Shown here one piece after another: positions 1 through 8,135 of a stretch of 64,000 nt of DNA. The DNA is from Vibrio natriegens NBRC 15636 = ATCC 14048 = DSM 759 (lineage in GTDB: Bacteria; Pseudomonadota; Gammaproteobacteria; Enterobacterales; Vibrionaceae), in the NCBI RefSeq assembly GCF_035621455.1, contig NZ_CP141822.1, forward strand, positions 2,542,001 through 2,606,000, read 5' to 3'. Each line of letters opens with the position of its first letter. Position 1 is the first letter of the stretch. The position numbers and the translations under genes are program-made. Below the pieces are notes generated by a model, which was given only the letters and a program-made list of their open reading frames with translations, was not told the DNA's origin and did not search any database.

Positions 1-454
1 CCCAAGTCCAGTAGCCTTCCATTGGGTAGATGAATGCAGTCAAGATTGCAGAGAAGATCAGGAATGACCATAGCTTCATACGCTCAGCAACCGCACCTGA
101 AACTACAGACATCGCTGTCGCAACAAATACTACCTGGAAGAAAAAATCTGATTCTAGTGAATGGTCTGCACCTTCACCTTGAGAGCCAATAAGGGCACCT
201 AGTGATGGTAACCAACCGCCTTCGCCGTTATCAACGTACATGATGTTGTAACCAACGACTAAGTAAGTCGTACAAGCAATCGCGTACAGACAAAAGTTTT
301 TAGTCAAAATTTCTGTTGTGTTTTTAGAGCGAACGAGGCCTGCTTCAAGCATGGCAAAGCCCGCTGCCATCCACATAACCAATGCACCGGAAATGAGGAA
401 GAAAAAAGTGTCTAGTGCGTAACGTAACTCTGTTACTGTTGTTGCTAATTCCAT
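1..454 (-). CDS. amtB: Ammonium transporter, 5' part only (AmtB)
   Basis: N-terminal 151 codons of an Amt-family ammonium channel; the rest lies beyond the left edge. The protein begins MELATTVTEL and has alternating hydrophobic segments, including one around residues 15-37 with the family-typical run AAGFAMLEAGLVRSKN and a later one carrying FFFQVVFVATAMSVVSGAVAE, both characteristic of Amt proteins. It resides in the inner membrane and conducts ammonium. A ribosome binding site (GGAG) precedes the ATG. The gene lies 28 bp downstream of glnK on the same strand, the usual glnK-amtB operon, in which the PII protein plugs the channel when nitrogen is plentiful. Identification is secure; only the C-terminal portion cannot be checked. 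Confidence 0.95.
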   Translation of the reverse strand, partial: MELATTVTELRYALDTFFFLISGALVMWMAAGFAMLEAGLVRSKNTTEILTKNFCLYAIACTTYLVVGYNIMYVDNGEGGWLPSLGALIGSQGEGADHSLESDFFFQVVFVATAMSVVSGAVAERMKLWSFLIFSAILTAFIYPMEGYWTW

Positions 455-482
455 AATAGTGTCTCCAATCCCTTGAATACTT

Positions 483-880
<398 letters not shown>

Positions 881-933
881 GTTTTTAAGTTATTGATTTA
901 AAGGAATTAAAGGCTATTGGTTACAATACAAAC

Positions 934-962
934 AAAAAAAGGCGCACCATAATAGTGCACCT
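934..962 (-). terminator. Rho-independent terminator of yacL
   Basis: On the minus strand AGGTGCAC and GTGCGCCT pair over eight positions around a seven-base loop and are followed by seven T. It sits 50 bp downstream of the yacL stop and separates it from glnK-amtB. Confidence 0.8.
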
Positions 963-1010
963 CTTTCCCAAATATAAAGCAAGCTACAATTGATTACCCA
1001 AAATTGTGCA

Positions 1011-1379
1011 TTAAATGTTCAAAAACTCTTTCCATTGCTCTATAAGAGTCATAAAGTCTTCGAGACCACAGCTAGCGGTGCTTTCACAGTCGTACAATTC
1101 GAACTCGCTGTCTTTGTCTTGTTCATAATGATGCAGCAATGCATTATCTTGTACCGTTACTTCATCACCACAAATCATCAAACTGATTTCTCTTCCCAAA
1201 AGCGAATACTCTTGAGTTGGTTTACTGATAGCCGAAGAAATAAGCGCATCTACTTCTGCGATATGATGGCGTTCCTTACCAATTTCTTCTTGTAACCAAC
1301 GCCCGATAATTTCGTGCTCCATTGAGCAGTGACAATAGTAACTACCATCTAAGGTGTTTTTCTTAAATTCGTAGTCCAT
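1011..1379 (-). CDS. yacL: YacL family protein (UPF0231)
   Basis: 122-residue soluble protein beginning MDYEFKKNTLDGSYYCHCSMEHE, closely resembling enteric YacL (about 120 residues), a small conserved protein of unknown biochemical role. The ATG at 1379 is preferred over the one at 1409 because AAGGAAAT lies directly upstream and homologues start there. The protein is acidic, with an HIIAEVDALIS-like helix in the middle and no membrane segment. In E. coli yacL follows acnB directly; here the same pair is kept on one strand but separated by the cdaR-gntP-glxK module. Function cannot be inferred beyond family membership. Confidence 0.85.
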   Translation of the reverse strand: MDYEFKKNTLDGSYYCHCSMEHEIIGRWLQEEIGKERHHIAEVDALISSAISKPTQEYSLLGREISLMICGDEVTVQDNALLHHYEQDKDSEFELYDCESTASCGLEDFMTLIEQWKEFLNI

Positions 1380-1398
1380 CCTATTTCCTTTATTTATC

Positions 1399-1453
1399 TT
1401 AACTGACAATAATATAAGTTAAATCAATACTTATACTCTTTATTATCAGTTAA
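1399..1453. promoter_or_regulatory. Nested inverted repeats between yacL and cdaR
   Basis: An outer pair, TTAACTGACAATAA (1399-1412) and TTATTATCAGTTAA (1440-1453), is complementary at 13 of 14 positions. Inside it TATAAGT (1413-1419) and ACTTATA (1429-1435) are perfectly complementary. The dyad fills the divergent intergenic region, 20 bp from the yacL start and 46 bp from the cdaR start. No T-run follows, so it is more likely an operator than a terminator. CdaR-type regulators often sit next to their own operator; binding here is inferred. Confidence 0.5.
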
Positions 1454-1498
1454 TATGCCTCGCTAAACCACCACTAGAGCTGGGTTTATAAAACGAGT

Positions 1499-2674
1499 AT
1501 GCAGTTAAACGAAAACATTGCCCGACAAATCGTTGAGCGAACAATGACAATCATCTCTCATTCGGTCAACGTCATGGATGAAAAGGGGCGTATTATTGGC
1601 TCAGGTGACAGTACTCGCTTACAACAAAAACATGAAGGCGCTGTTCTCGCAATCAATGAGCGACGTATTGTCGAGATCAATCAGGCCGCGGTTAATAACC
1701 TCAAAGGCGTCAAACCCGGAATTAATCTGCCAATTATCTATCGTAATCAGGTAATCGGGGCTATTGGTATATCCGGTGCACCAGAGGAGGTTCACCATTA
1801 TGGTGAGCTGGTGAAAATGACCGCAGAGTTGATCATCGAACAAGCTGCTCTCATGTCACAAATTGAATGGAACAAACGTCACCGGGAAGAACTTGTTCTT
1901 CAACTCATCCAAGGTTCAACTTTAAATGACAATCAACTGACCTCGATCGCAGAGCGTCTTGATCTCGATCTGTCTCAACCAAGAATTGCTGCGGTAGTCA
2001 AAGTCATACCGAGTAATGATAAGCCAATGCTGCTGGAGCACTTGCAGCAGCTGGTACACCTGCTCGAGTACCCAGAGCGCGATAACTTAGTCGGAATCAT
2101 TTCCGTATCAGAGCTTGAAGTCGTCGTGCTCAAACCTATCACGTTAACGGTAAACGGTTGGTCGAAAGAGAACGAAATCAAGAGCGCAAACCAATTGTTA
2201 CGCCGGGTAAAAACGCAAGGTAAGTTTAAAATCCGGATTACGCTAGGCGATTACTTCCCTTCTCTGCAAGGTTTAGCCCAGTCTTATCAAACGGCCAAAC
2301 GCACCATGGAGTTGACGCAAAACCAGCCTGGACAGCTCTTCTTCTGTCAGGACTACCGTATTCCGGTACTACTCAGCGCGGTAAAAAATGAACCCTGGCA
2401 ACTACAGCAATTGTGTCAGCCGTATAAATTGCTGCAACTGAGTGATTCCAAAGGCACTCTCATAAAGACGCTCAAGGTGTATTTCGAACAAAATTGCGAT
2501 GCACATCAAACCTGTTGCACTCTTCATATTCACCGTAACACTCTGCGCTACCGCCTTGATAAGATCTCACAAATAACATCTTTAGATATCAACAGTTTAG
2601 ATTCGATAATTCAACTATATCTTGGGTCTTCGTTTAGTCACTTGGAAAACGAAAAATATGCAGACGCACAGTAA
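1499..2674 (+). CDS. cdaR: CdaR-type sugar-diacid/glycerate regulator
   Basis: 391-residue transcription regulator, about the size of E. coli CdaR (385). The N-terminal diacid-recognition domain spans roughly residues 4-135 (MDEKGRIIGSGD and an internal PIIYRNQVIGAIGISG segment). The C-terminal PucR-type helix-turn-helix is near residues 325-375 (TLHIHRNTLRYRLDKI). In E. coli CdaR activates genes for galactarate, glucarate and glycerate use. Here it directly precedes a GntP permease and a glycerate kinase on the same strand, so glycerate or a sugar acid giving glycerate is the likely inducer (inference). The Shine-Dalgarno is weak. No glucarate or galactarate dehydratase genes are nearby. Confidence 0.85.
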   Translation: MQLNENIARQIVERTMTIISHSVNVMDEKGRIIGSGDSTRLQQKHEGAVLAINERRIVEINQAAVNNLKGVKPGINLPIIYRNQVIGAIGISGAPEEVHHYGELVKMTAELIIEQAALMSQIEWNKRHREELVLQLIQGSTLNDNQLTSIAERLDLDLSQPRIAAVVKVIPSNDKPMLLEHLQQLVHLLEYPERDNLVGIISVSELEVVVLKPITLTVNGWSKENEIKSANQLLRRVKTQGKFKIRITLGDYFPSLQGLAQSYQTAKRTMELTQNQPGQLFFCQDYRIPVLLSAVKNEPWQLQQLCQPYKLLQLSDSKGTLIKTLKVYFEQNCDAHQTCCTLHIHRNTLRYRLDKISQITSLDINSLDSIIQLYLGSSFSHLENEKYADAQ

Positions 2675-2776
2675 TTGAGTTGTTTTTTAAAAGAAAGATT
2701 GTTTCATCGTCCAAAGACTGACTGAATCGTGCCTTTTATATTGGCCAGACTAAATCACTAGCTTGGGTAATATAAA

Positions 2777-4042
2777 ATGATTGAAGTCTCTACTCTTGGA
2801 GCTTTGGCCGCATTAATTGTGGCGATATCTCTAATTCTAAAGAAAGTCCCACCAGCGTACGGCATGATCATCGGTGCCTTAATTGGTGGTGTTGTTGGTG
2901 GTGTCTCACTGACGGACACCGTTTCTCTGATGATTGGTGGGGCTCAAGGTATCGTGACAGCGGTACTTCGTATTCTGGCTGCCGGCGTATTAGCTGGTGT
3001 GCTGATAGAATCTGGCGCGGCAACTTCTATCGCAGAAACGATTGTCAAAAAAGTAGGCGAAACTCGTGCACTACTAGCGCTGGCACTAGCGACTCTCATT
3101 TTAACCTCCGTTGGTGTATTCGTTGATGTTGCCGTTATTACGGTTTCTCCCATTGCTTTAGCTATTGCCCAGCGTGCTTGCATTTCTAAAACTGCGATAC
3201 TATTGGCGATGGTTGGCGGTGGTAAAGCCGGTAACGTAATGTCACCAAATCCAAATGCCATCGCAGCCGCTGATGCCTTTGACGTACCACTAACTTCCGT
3301 AATGCTTGCTGGTGTTGTCCCTGGCCTGTTTGGTCTTGCGCTCGCTTACTTTTTAGCTAAGCGTCTAAGCAATAAAGGAAGCATGGTACAAGCAAGCGAA
3401 GTGGTTTCTGTTGACCGAAAAAAATTACCAACCTTTGGCGCTGCCATCGTAGCTCCTCTTGTGGCTATCGCGCTACTGGCACTGCGCCCAATCGCTGGTA
3501 TTAACGTTGACCCTCTTATCGCTTTGCCTCTTGGTGGCCTGATCGGCACGGTTGTCATGGGCCGTTTTAACGACACAAACCACTTTGCCGTATCAGGTCT
3601 AACCCGTATGGCTCCTGTCGCTGTCATGCTATTGGGTACTGGCACACTCGCAGGCATCATCGCTAACTCTGGTCTTAAAGGAGGCCTGATTGAAGTCCTC
3701 ACTGCTTCAGGTCTGCCATCATACTTACTTGCGCCAATTTCTGGTGCCATGATGTCACTGGCTACCGCTTCGACAACCGCTGGTACAGCAGTAGCAGCGA
3801 GCGTATTTAGCCACACGATTCTTGAGCTGGGTGTTCCTGCACTCGCCGGCGCAGCAATGATTCACTCTGGTGCAACCGTACTTGATCACATGCCTCATGG
3901 TAGCTTCTTCCACGCTACAGGTGGTGCACTCAACATGGATATCCGCGAGCGTCTTAAGCTCATCCCTTATGAGTCTGCGGTTGGTCTGATGATCGCGTTT
4001 GTCTCTACCATGATGTTTGGTGTGTTTGGTTTATTTGTTTAA
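2777..4042 (+). CDS. GntP-family gluconate/glycerate permease
   Basis: 421-residue, very hydrophobic inner-membrane protein with about 12 predicted membrane segments. Family signatures include GGGKAGNVMSPNPNAIA near residue 153 and the C-terminal HSGATVLDHMPHGSFFHATGG block. GntP proteins import gluconate and related sugar acids with protons. Between a CdaR-type regulator and a glycerate kinase gene, D-glycerate is the most probable substrate, though gluconate cannot be excluded because the sequence alone does not separate subfamilies. It ends 17 bp before the kinase start, so the two are probably cotranscribed. Confidence 0.88.
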   Translation: MIEVSTLGALAALIVAISLILKKVPPAYGMIIGALIGGVVGGVSLTDTVSLMIGGAQGIVTAVLRILAAGVLAGVLIESGAATSIAETIVKKVGETRALLALALATLILTSVGVFVDVAVITVSPIALAIAQRACISKTAILLAMVGGGKAGNVMSPNPNAIAAADAFDVPLTSVMLAGVVPGLFGLALAYFLAKRLSNKGSMVQASEVVSVDRKKLPTFGAAIVAPLVAIALLALRPIAGINVDPLIALPLGGLIGTVVMGRFNDTNHFAVSGLTRMAPVAVMLLGTGTLAGIIANSGLKGGLIEVLTASGLPSYLLAPISGAMMSLATASTTAGTAVAASVFSHTILELGVPALAGAAMIHSGATVLDHMPHGSFFHATGGALNMDIRERLKLIPYESAVGLMIAFVSTMMFGVFGLFV

Positions 4043-4059
4043 GTCGTTTAGGTATCACT

Positions 4060-5193
4060 ATGAAAATTGTTATTGCTCCGGATTCTTATAAAGAAAGTCT
4101 AAGCGCGATGGAAGTTGCAATCGCTATCGAACAAGGGTTTAAACACGTCCTGCCAAATGCAGAGTACATCAAACTGCCAATGGCTGATGGCGGTGAAGGC
4201 ACCGTTCAATCTCTTGTTGATGCTACTGGTGGCGAAATAGTTGAGCACTCAGTAACAGGCCCACTTGGCGAACCTGTTTCTGGCTTCTATGGACTACTGG
4301 GAGATGGCAAAACAGCGATCATCGAAATGGCGGCTGCATCTGGTTTGCACTTGGTCGATCCAGATAAACGTAACCCAATGATTACCACAACGTTTGGTAC
4401 TGGTGAGCTGATTAAAGCCGTACTAGATAAAGGTGTCGAGCACATCATCGTCGGTATTGGCGGTAGCGCGACTAATGATGGGGGATTAGGCATGGCGCAA
4501 GCACTAGGGATTCGCCTCTTGGACGAGAATCATGAACCACTTGGCTTTGGTGGTGGCGAACTTTCCAAACTTCACCGTATCAATATGCGAGGTCTCGATC
4601 CCCGACTTGCACAAGTACGCTTGGAGGTAGCGTGTGATGTAGACAATCCTCTATGCGGGCCTCAAGGTGCATCACAAGTGTTTGGTCCGCAAAAAGGCGC
4701 GACGCCTGACATGGTTGAACAGCTCGATCGAAACCTGGCACACTACGCAAGCGTAATCAAAGCGCAACTCGGCCAAGATGTTCTAACACGTCCAGGCGCT
4801 GGCGCTGCGGGAGGTTTAGGCGCGGCACTAATGGGCCTGCTTAATGCGGAACTGCGCCCTGGAATTGAGATCGTAATGGATGCGGTTAATCTGGACGAAA
4901 TCGTCGAAGGTGCAGATCTTGTCATCACGGGTGAAGGTCGTATTGACAGTCAAACCATTCATGGCAAAACGCCTATTGGTGTTGCTCGTGTGGCCAATAA
5001 ACATTTTGTACCAGTGATCGGTATCGCGGGCAGTTTGTCTCACGATTGTGGCGTCGTTCATAAGCATGGTATTGATGCAGTTTTTTCGATTGTAAACCGC
5101 TCGGTAGACCTGCCAACAGCATTCGCTGAAGCGGCACAGAACATTGAACTAACCGCACGTAATGTCGCTGCGATGTTGCAGTTAAAGCTTTAA
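4060..5193 (+). CDS. garK: Glycerate 2-kinase (GarK/GlxK family)
   Basis: 377-residue kinase aligning end to end with E. coli GarK/GlxK (about 381). It opens with MKIVIAPDSYKESLSA, followed by MADGGEGTV, the glycine-rich GIGGSATNDGGLGMAQALG and the C-terminal VITGEGRIDSQT block that are hallmarks of this family. The enzyme phosphorylates D-glycerate to 2-phosphoglycerate with ATP, feeding lower glycolysis. A short upstream GGT-containing site and the 17-bp gap suggest translation from the permease message. A strong two-way terminator follows, ending the cdaR-gntP-garK module. GarK and GlxK paralogues cannot be told apart reliably by eye. Confidence 0.92.
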   Translation: MKIVIAPDSYKESLSAMEVAIAIEQGFKHVLPNAEYIKLPMADGGEGTVQSLVDATGGEIVEHSVTGPLGEPVSGFYGLLGDGKTAIIEMAAASGLHLVDPDKRNPMITTTFGTGELIKAVLDKGVEHIIVGIGGSATNDGGLGMAQALGIRLLDENHEPLGFGGGELSKLHRINMRGLDPRLAQVRLEVACDVDNPLCGPQGASQVFGPQKGATPDMVEQLDRNLAHYASVIKAQLGQDVLTRPGAGAAGGLGAALMGLLNAELRPGIEIVMDAVNLDEIVEGADLVITGEGRIDSQTIHGKTPIGVARVANKHFVPVIGIAGSLSHDCGVVHKHGIDAVFSIVNRSVDLPTAFAEAAQNIELTARNVAAMLQLKL

Positions 5194-5221
5194 CAGATAG
5201 ATTTTCCCTGAGTCATTTAAC

Positions 5222-5253
5222 AAAAAAACCGCAGACACTGTCTGCGGTTTTTG
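5222..5253. terminator. Bidirectional terminator between garK and acnB
   Basis: A-run, GCAGAC, ACT loop, GTCTGC, T-run: a compact perfect hairpin (ACCGCAGAC/GTCTGCGGT) with A/T tracts on both sides, serving the convergent garK and acnB transcripts. Confidence 0.9.
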
Positions 5254-5270
5254 TATTTCACCGATAAAGC

Positions 5271-7868
5271 TTATGCTGGCTCTTGGAAGATAACCGTATC
5301 CGCTTTCTTAGTGTACTGATCCATCTTATGGAAGTTCAGGTAGCGGTAAGTATCCGCTGCTGTTGCGTTGATCTTCGCTGCGTACTCCAGGTACTCTTCC
5401 TTAGTTGGAATTCGGCCTAGAATTGCGCCAACTGCTGCTAGCTCAGCTGAAGACAAGTAAACATTCGCACCAGTACCCAGACGGTTCGGGAAGTTACGCG
5501 TTGAAGTAGACATTACTGTCGCTTTATCAGCTACGCGAGCCTGGTTACCCATACATAGTGAACATCCCGGAGTTTCGATACGAACACCAGCACGGCCGTA
5601 GATACCGTAGTAACCTTCTTCCGTTAGCTGATCGCGGTCCATCTTCGTTGGCGGAGCCACCCATAGACGCGTATCTAGCTGACCACCCCATTGCTCAAGC
5701 AGTTTACCTGCAGCGCGGAAGTGACCGATGTTAGTCATACATGAACCGATGAAGACTTCGTCGATTTGTGTACCTTGAACTTCAGAAAGTAGACGAGCAT
5801 CATCTGGATCGTTAGGAGCACATAGGATTGGCTCGTTGATTTCCGCTAGATCGATCTCGATTACGTGCGCGTATTCTGCATCCGCATCCGCTTCCATTAG
5901 CTCTGGGTTATCCAACCACTCTTGCATTGCAGTGATACGACGCTCGATAGTACGACGGTCGCCGTAACCTTCAGAGATCATCCACTTAAGCATAGTGATG
6001 TTCGAGTTTAGGTACTCTTCGATAGACTCTTGAGATAGCTTAACGGTACAACCTGCTGCTGAACGCTCTGCAGACGCATCTGAAAGTTCAAACGCTTGCT
6101 CAACCGTTAGGTGCTCAACACCTTCGATTTCTAGAACGCGGCCAGAGAATTCGTTGATCTTACCTGCTTTCTCTACCGTCAACAGACCTTGCTTGATGCC
6201 GTAGTAAGGGATTGCATGTACTAGATCACGTAGCGTGATACCAGGCTGCATTTCACCTTTGAAGCGAACCAAGATTGACTCTGGCATATCCAGTGGCATA
6301 ACACCTGTTGCCGCTGCGAATGCAACCAGACCAGAACCTGCTGGGAAAGAGATACCTAGTGGGAAACGAGTATGCGAGTCACCACCTGTACCTACTGTAT
6401 CAGGCAGAAGCATACGGTTTAGCCATGAGTGGATAACACCGTCACCCGGACGTAGAGAAACACCGCCACGGTTCATGATGAAATCAGGAAGTGTGTGGTG
6501 CGTGTTTACGTCAACTGGTTTAGGGTACGCAGAGGTGTGACAGAAAGACTGCATCACTAGGTCTGCAGAGAAGCCAAGACACGCAAGGTCTTTAAGCTCA
6601 TCACGAGTCATAGGACCCGTTGTATCCTGAGAACCAACCGTAGTCATCTTAGGCTCACAGTAAGTGCCCGGACGAACACCTTCTACGCCACATGCTTTAC
6701 CAACCATCTTCTGTGCAAGCGAGTAACCTTTGCCTGTATCAGCAACGTCACCTGGTTTGCGGAAGAAATCTGCAGGCGCTAGACCTAGAGATTGGCGAGC
6801 TTTGTCAGTCAGACCACGACCGATGATCAGTGGAATGCGACCGCCAGCACGTACTTCGTCGATAAGCACGTCTGTTTTTAGCTTAAATTCAGCCAGTGTT
6901 TCGCCAGTTTCGTGGTTACAAACTTTACCTTCGAATGGGTAAACGTCGATAACGTCGCCCATGTTCAGTTTCGATACGTCAACTTCGATTGGTAGTGCGC
7001 CCGCGTCTTCCATTGTGTTGAAGAAGATTGGTGCAATCTTACCACCTAGCACGTAACCACCAGCACGTTTGTTTGGAACGTTAGGGATATCATCACCCAT
7101 GAACCAAAGCACTGAGTTAGTTGCAGATTTACGAGAAGAACCCGTACCTACTACGTCACCAACGTAAACCAGTTGATGGCCTTTCGATTGCAGTTCTTCG
7201 ATCTGTTTGATCGGACCGATACTACCAGGTTGGTCAGGGTTGATGCCTTCGCGCTCGTTCTTCAGCATTGCTAACGCGTGAACTGGGATATCTGGGCGAG
7301 ACCAAGCATCTGGCGCTGGAGACAGGTCATCGGTGTTTGTTTCACCAGTAACCTTGAATACAGTAAGAGTGATTTTTTCTTGTAGCGCAGGCTTAGACTG
7401 GAACCATTCCGCGTCAGCCCAAGATTGTAGAACTTGCTGTGCATGCGCGTTGCCTGCTTTCGCTTTCTCTTCTACATCGTAGAAAGCATCGAACATAAGC
7501 AGAGTGTGAGATAGCGCTTTTGCAGCGATTGGTGCTAGAGCATCGTCTTCTAGTAGGTCTACTAGAGGTTCGATGTTGTAACCACCTTGCATAGTACCTA
7601 GCAACTGTGCCGCTTTTTCACGGCTTACTAGCGGAGAAGATACCTCACCTTTTGCTACTGCGGTCAGAAAACCAGCTTTAACATAAGCGGCTTCATCAAC
7701 ACCTGGTGGGATACGGTTCTCTAGTAGGTCAAGAAGGACTTCTTCTTCACCTTGAGGGGGATTTTTCAGAAGTTCCACAAGGCCAGCTACTTGCTCAGCG
7801 TCTAGTGGTTTAGGTACAACTCCTTCGGCAGCACGCTCTTCGACGTGTTTACGGTAGGCTTCAAGCAC
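5271..7868 (-). CDS. acnB: Aconitate hydratase B
   Basis: 865 residues, the same length as E. coli AcnB. It starts [16 protein letters not shown], with an N-terminal HEAT-like domain, then the swivelling domain, then the catalytic domains. The three iron-sulfur cysteines are visible in [10 protein letters not shown] (about residue 710) and [12 protein letters not shown] (about 769 and 772). It converts citrate to isocitrate in the TCA cycle; apo-AcnB binds RNA in enteric bacteria. The start codon is GTG with GAGGAAA upstream; no in-frame ATG precedes it before a stop. A stronger Shine-Dalgarno 10 bp further up serves an overlapping seven-codon frame (see separate entry). Confidence 0.97.
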   Translation of the reverse strand: MLEAYRKHVEERAAEGVVPKPLDAEQVAGLVELLKNPPQGEEEVLLDLLENRIPPGVDEAAYVKAGFLTAVAKGEVSSPLVSREKAAQLLGTMQGGYNIEPLVDLLEDDALAPIAAKALSHTLLMFDAFYDVEEKAKAGNAHAQQVLQSWADAEWFQSKPALQEKITLTVFKVTGETNTDDLSPAPDAWSRPDIPVHALAMLKNEREGINPDQPGSIGPIKQIEELQSKGHQLVYVGDVVGTGSSRKSATNSVLWFMGDDIPNVPNKRAGGYVLGGKIAPIFFNTMEDAGALPIEVDVSKLNMGDVIDVYPFEGKVCNHETGETLAEFKLKTDVLIDEVRAGGRIPLIIGRGLTDKARQSLGLAPADFFRKPGDVADTGKGYSLAQKMVGKACGVEGVRPGTYCEPKMTTVGSQDTTGPMTRDELKDLACLGFSADLVMQSFCHTSAYPKPVDVNTHHTLPDFIMNRGGVSLRPGDGVIHSWLNRMLLPDTVGTGGDSHTRFPLGISFPAGSGLVAFAAATGVMPLDMPESILVRFKGEMQPGITLRDLVHAIPYYGIKQGLLTVEKAGKINEFSGRVLEIEGVEHLTVEQAFELSDASAERSAAGCTVKLSQESIEEYLNSNITMLKWMISEGYGDRRTIERRITAMQEWLDNPELMEADADAEYAHVIEIDLAEINEPILCAPNDPDDARLLSEVQGTQIDEVFIGSCMTNIGHFRAAGKLLEQWGGQLDTRLWVAPPTKMDRDQLTEEGYYGIYGRAGVRIETPGCSLCMGNQARVADKATVMSTSTRNFPNRLGTGANVYLSSAELAAVGAILGRIPTKEEYLEYAAKINATAADTYRYLNFHKMDQYTKKADTVIFQEPA

Positions 7869-7884
7869 GACTTTTTCCTCTCAT
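7861..7884 (-). promoter_or_regulatory. Seven-codon upstream reading frame overlapping the acnB start
   Basis: On the minus strand AAAGGAGG stands seven bases before an ATG that opens a frame encoding MRGKSRA and ends in TGA inside acnB codons 2-3. The acnB GTG lies within this frame in another register. The best ribosome binding site therefore serves the mini-frame, and acnB may be translated by coupling or independently from the weaker GAGGAAA. Several GGA motifs cluster here, of the kind CsrA can bind. The layout is seen; translation and regulation are inferred. Confidence 0.4.
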
Positions 7885-8135
7885 TGCGGTTCCTCCTTTA
7901 TTATTACTATTTTTAAAGTAAAGGAGTGAACATCCTTGGAAACTTGGCTCTCCATTGCCCTTGTTTTCATTCAATTATGATTGAGAAACAGCGCCGTAGA
8001 GGCCAAACTGTGGGCCAAAGAATAGCAAATTTAACCTTCAATTAAAATCTCATCATTTTGACCAACATAGCAACTTACGACTAAAGTTCTGCTAATTTTG
8101 AACAAATATGCTTAGGTTATGCCTTCTTGTCCCGA

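Noticed and set aside
990..1295. 101-codon plus-strand frame over yacL
   Set aside because: Overlaps yacL in antisense, with no supporting start signal or similarity.
3346..3816. 156-codon open frame opposite the GntP permease
   Set aside because: Antisense to a well-supported gene, Arg/Pro/Ala-rich shadow composition, no ribosome site or family resemblance.
7868..7884. Frameshift at the acnB start joining the upstream ATG to acnB
   Set aside because: The GTG start gives the exact family N-terminus and length, so no repair is needed; the ATG frame is a separate short one.
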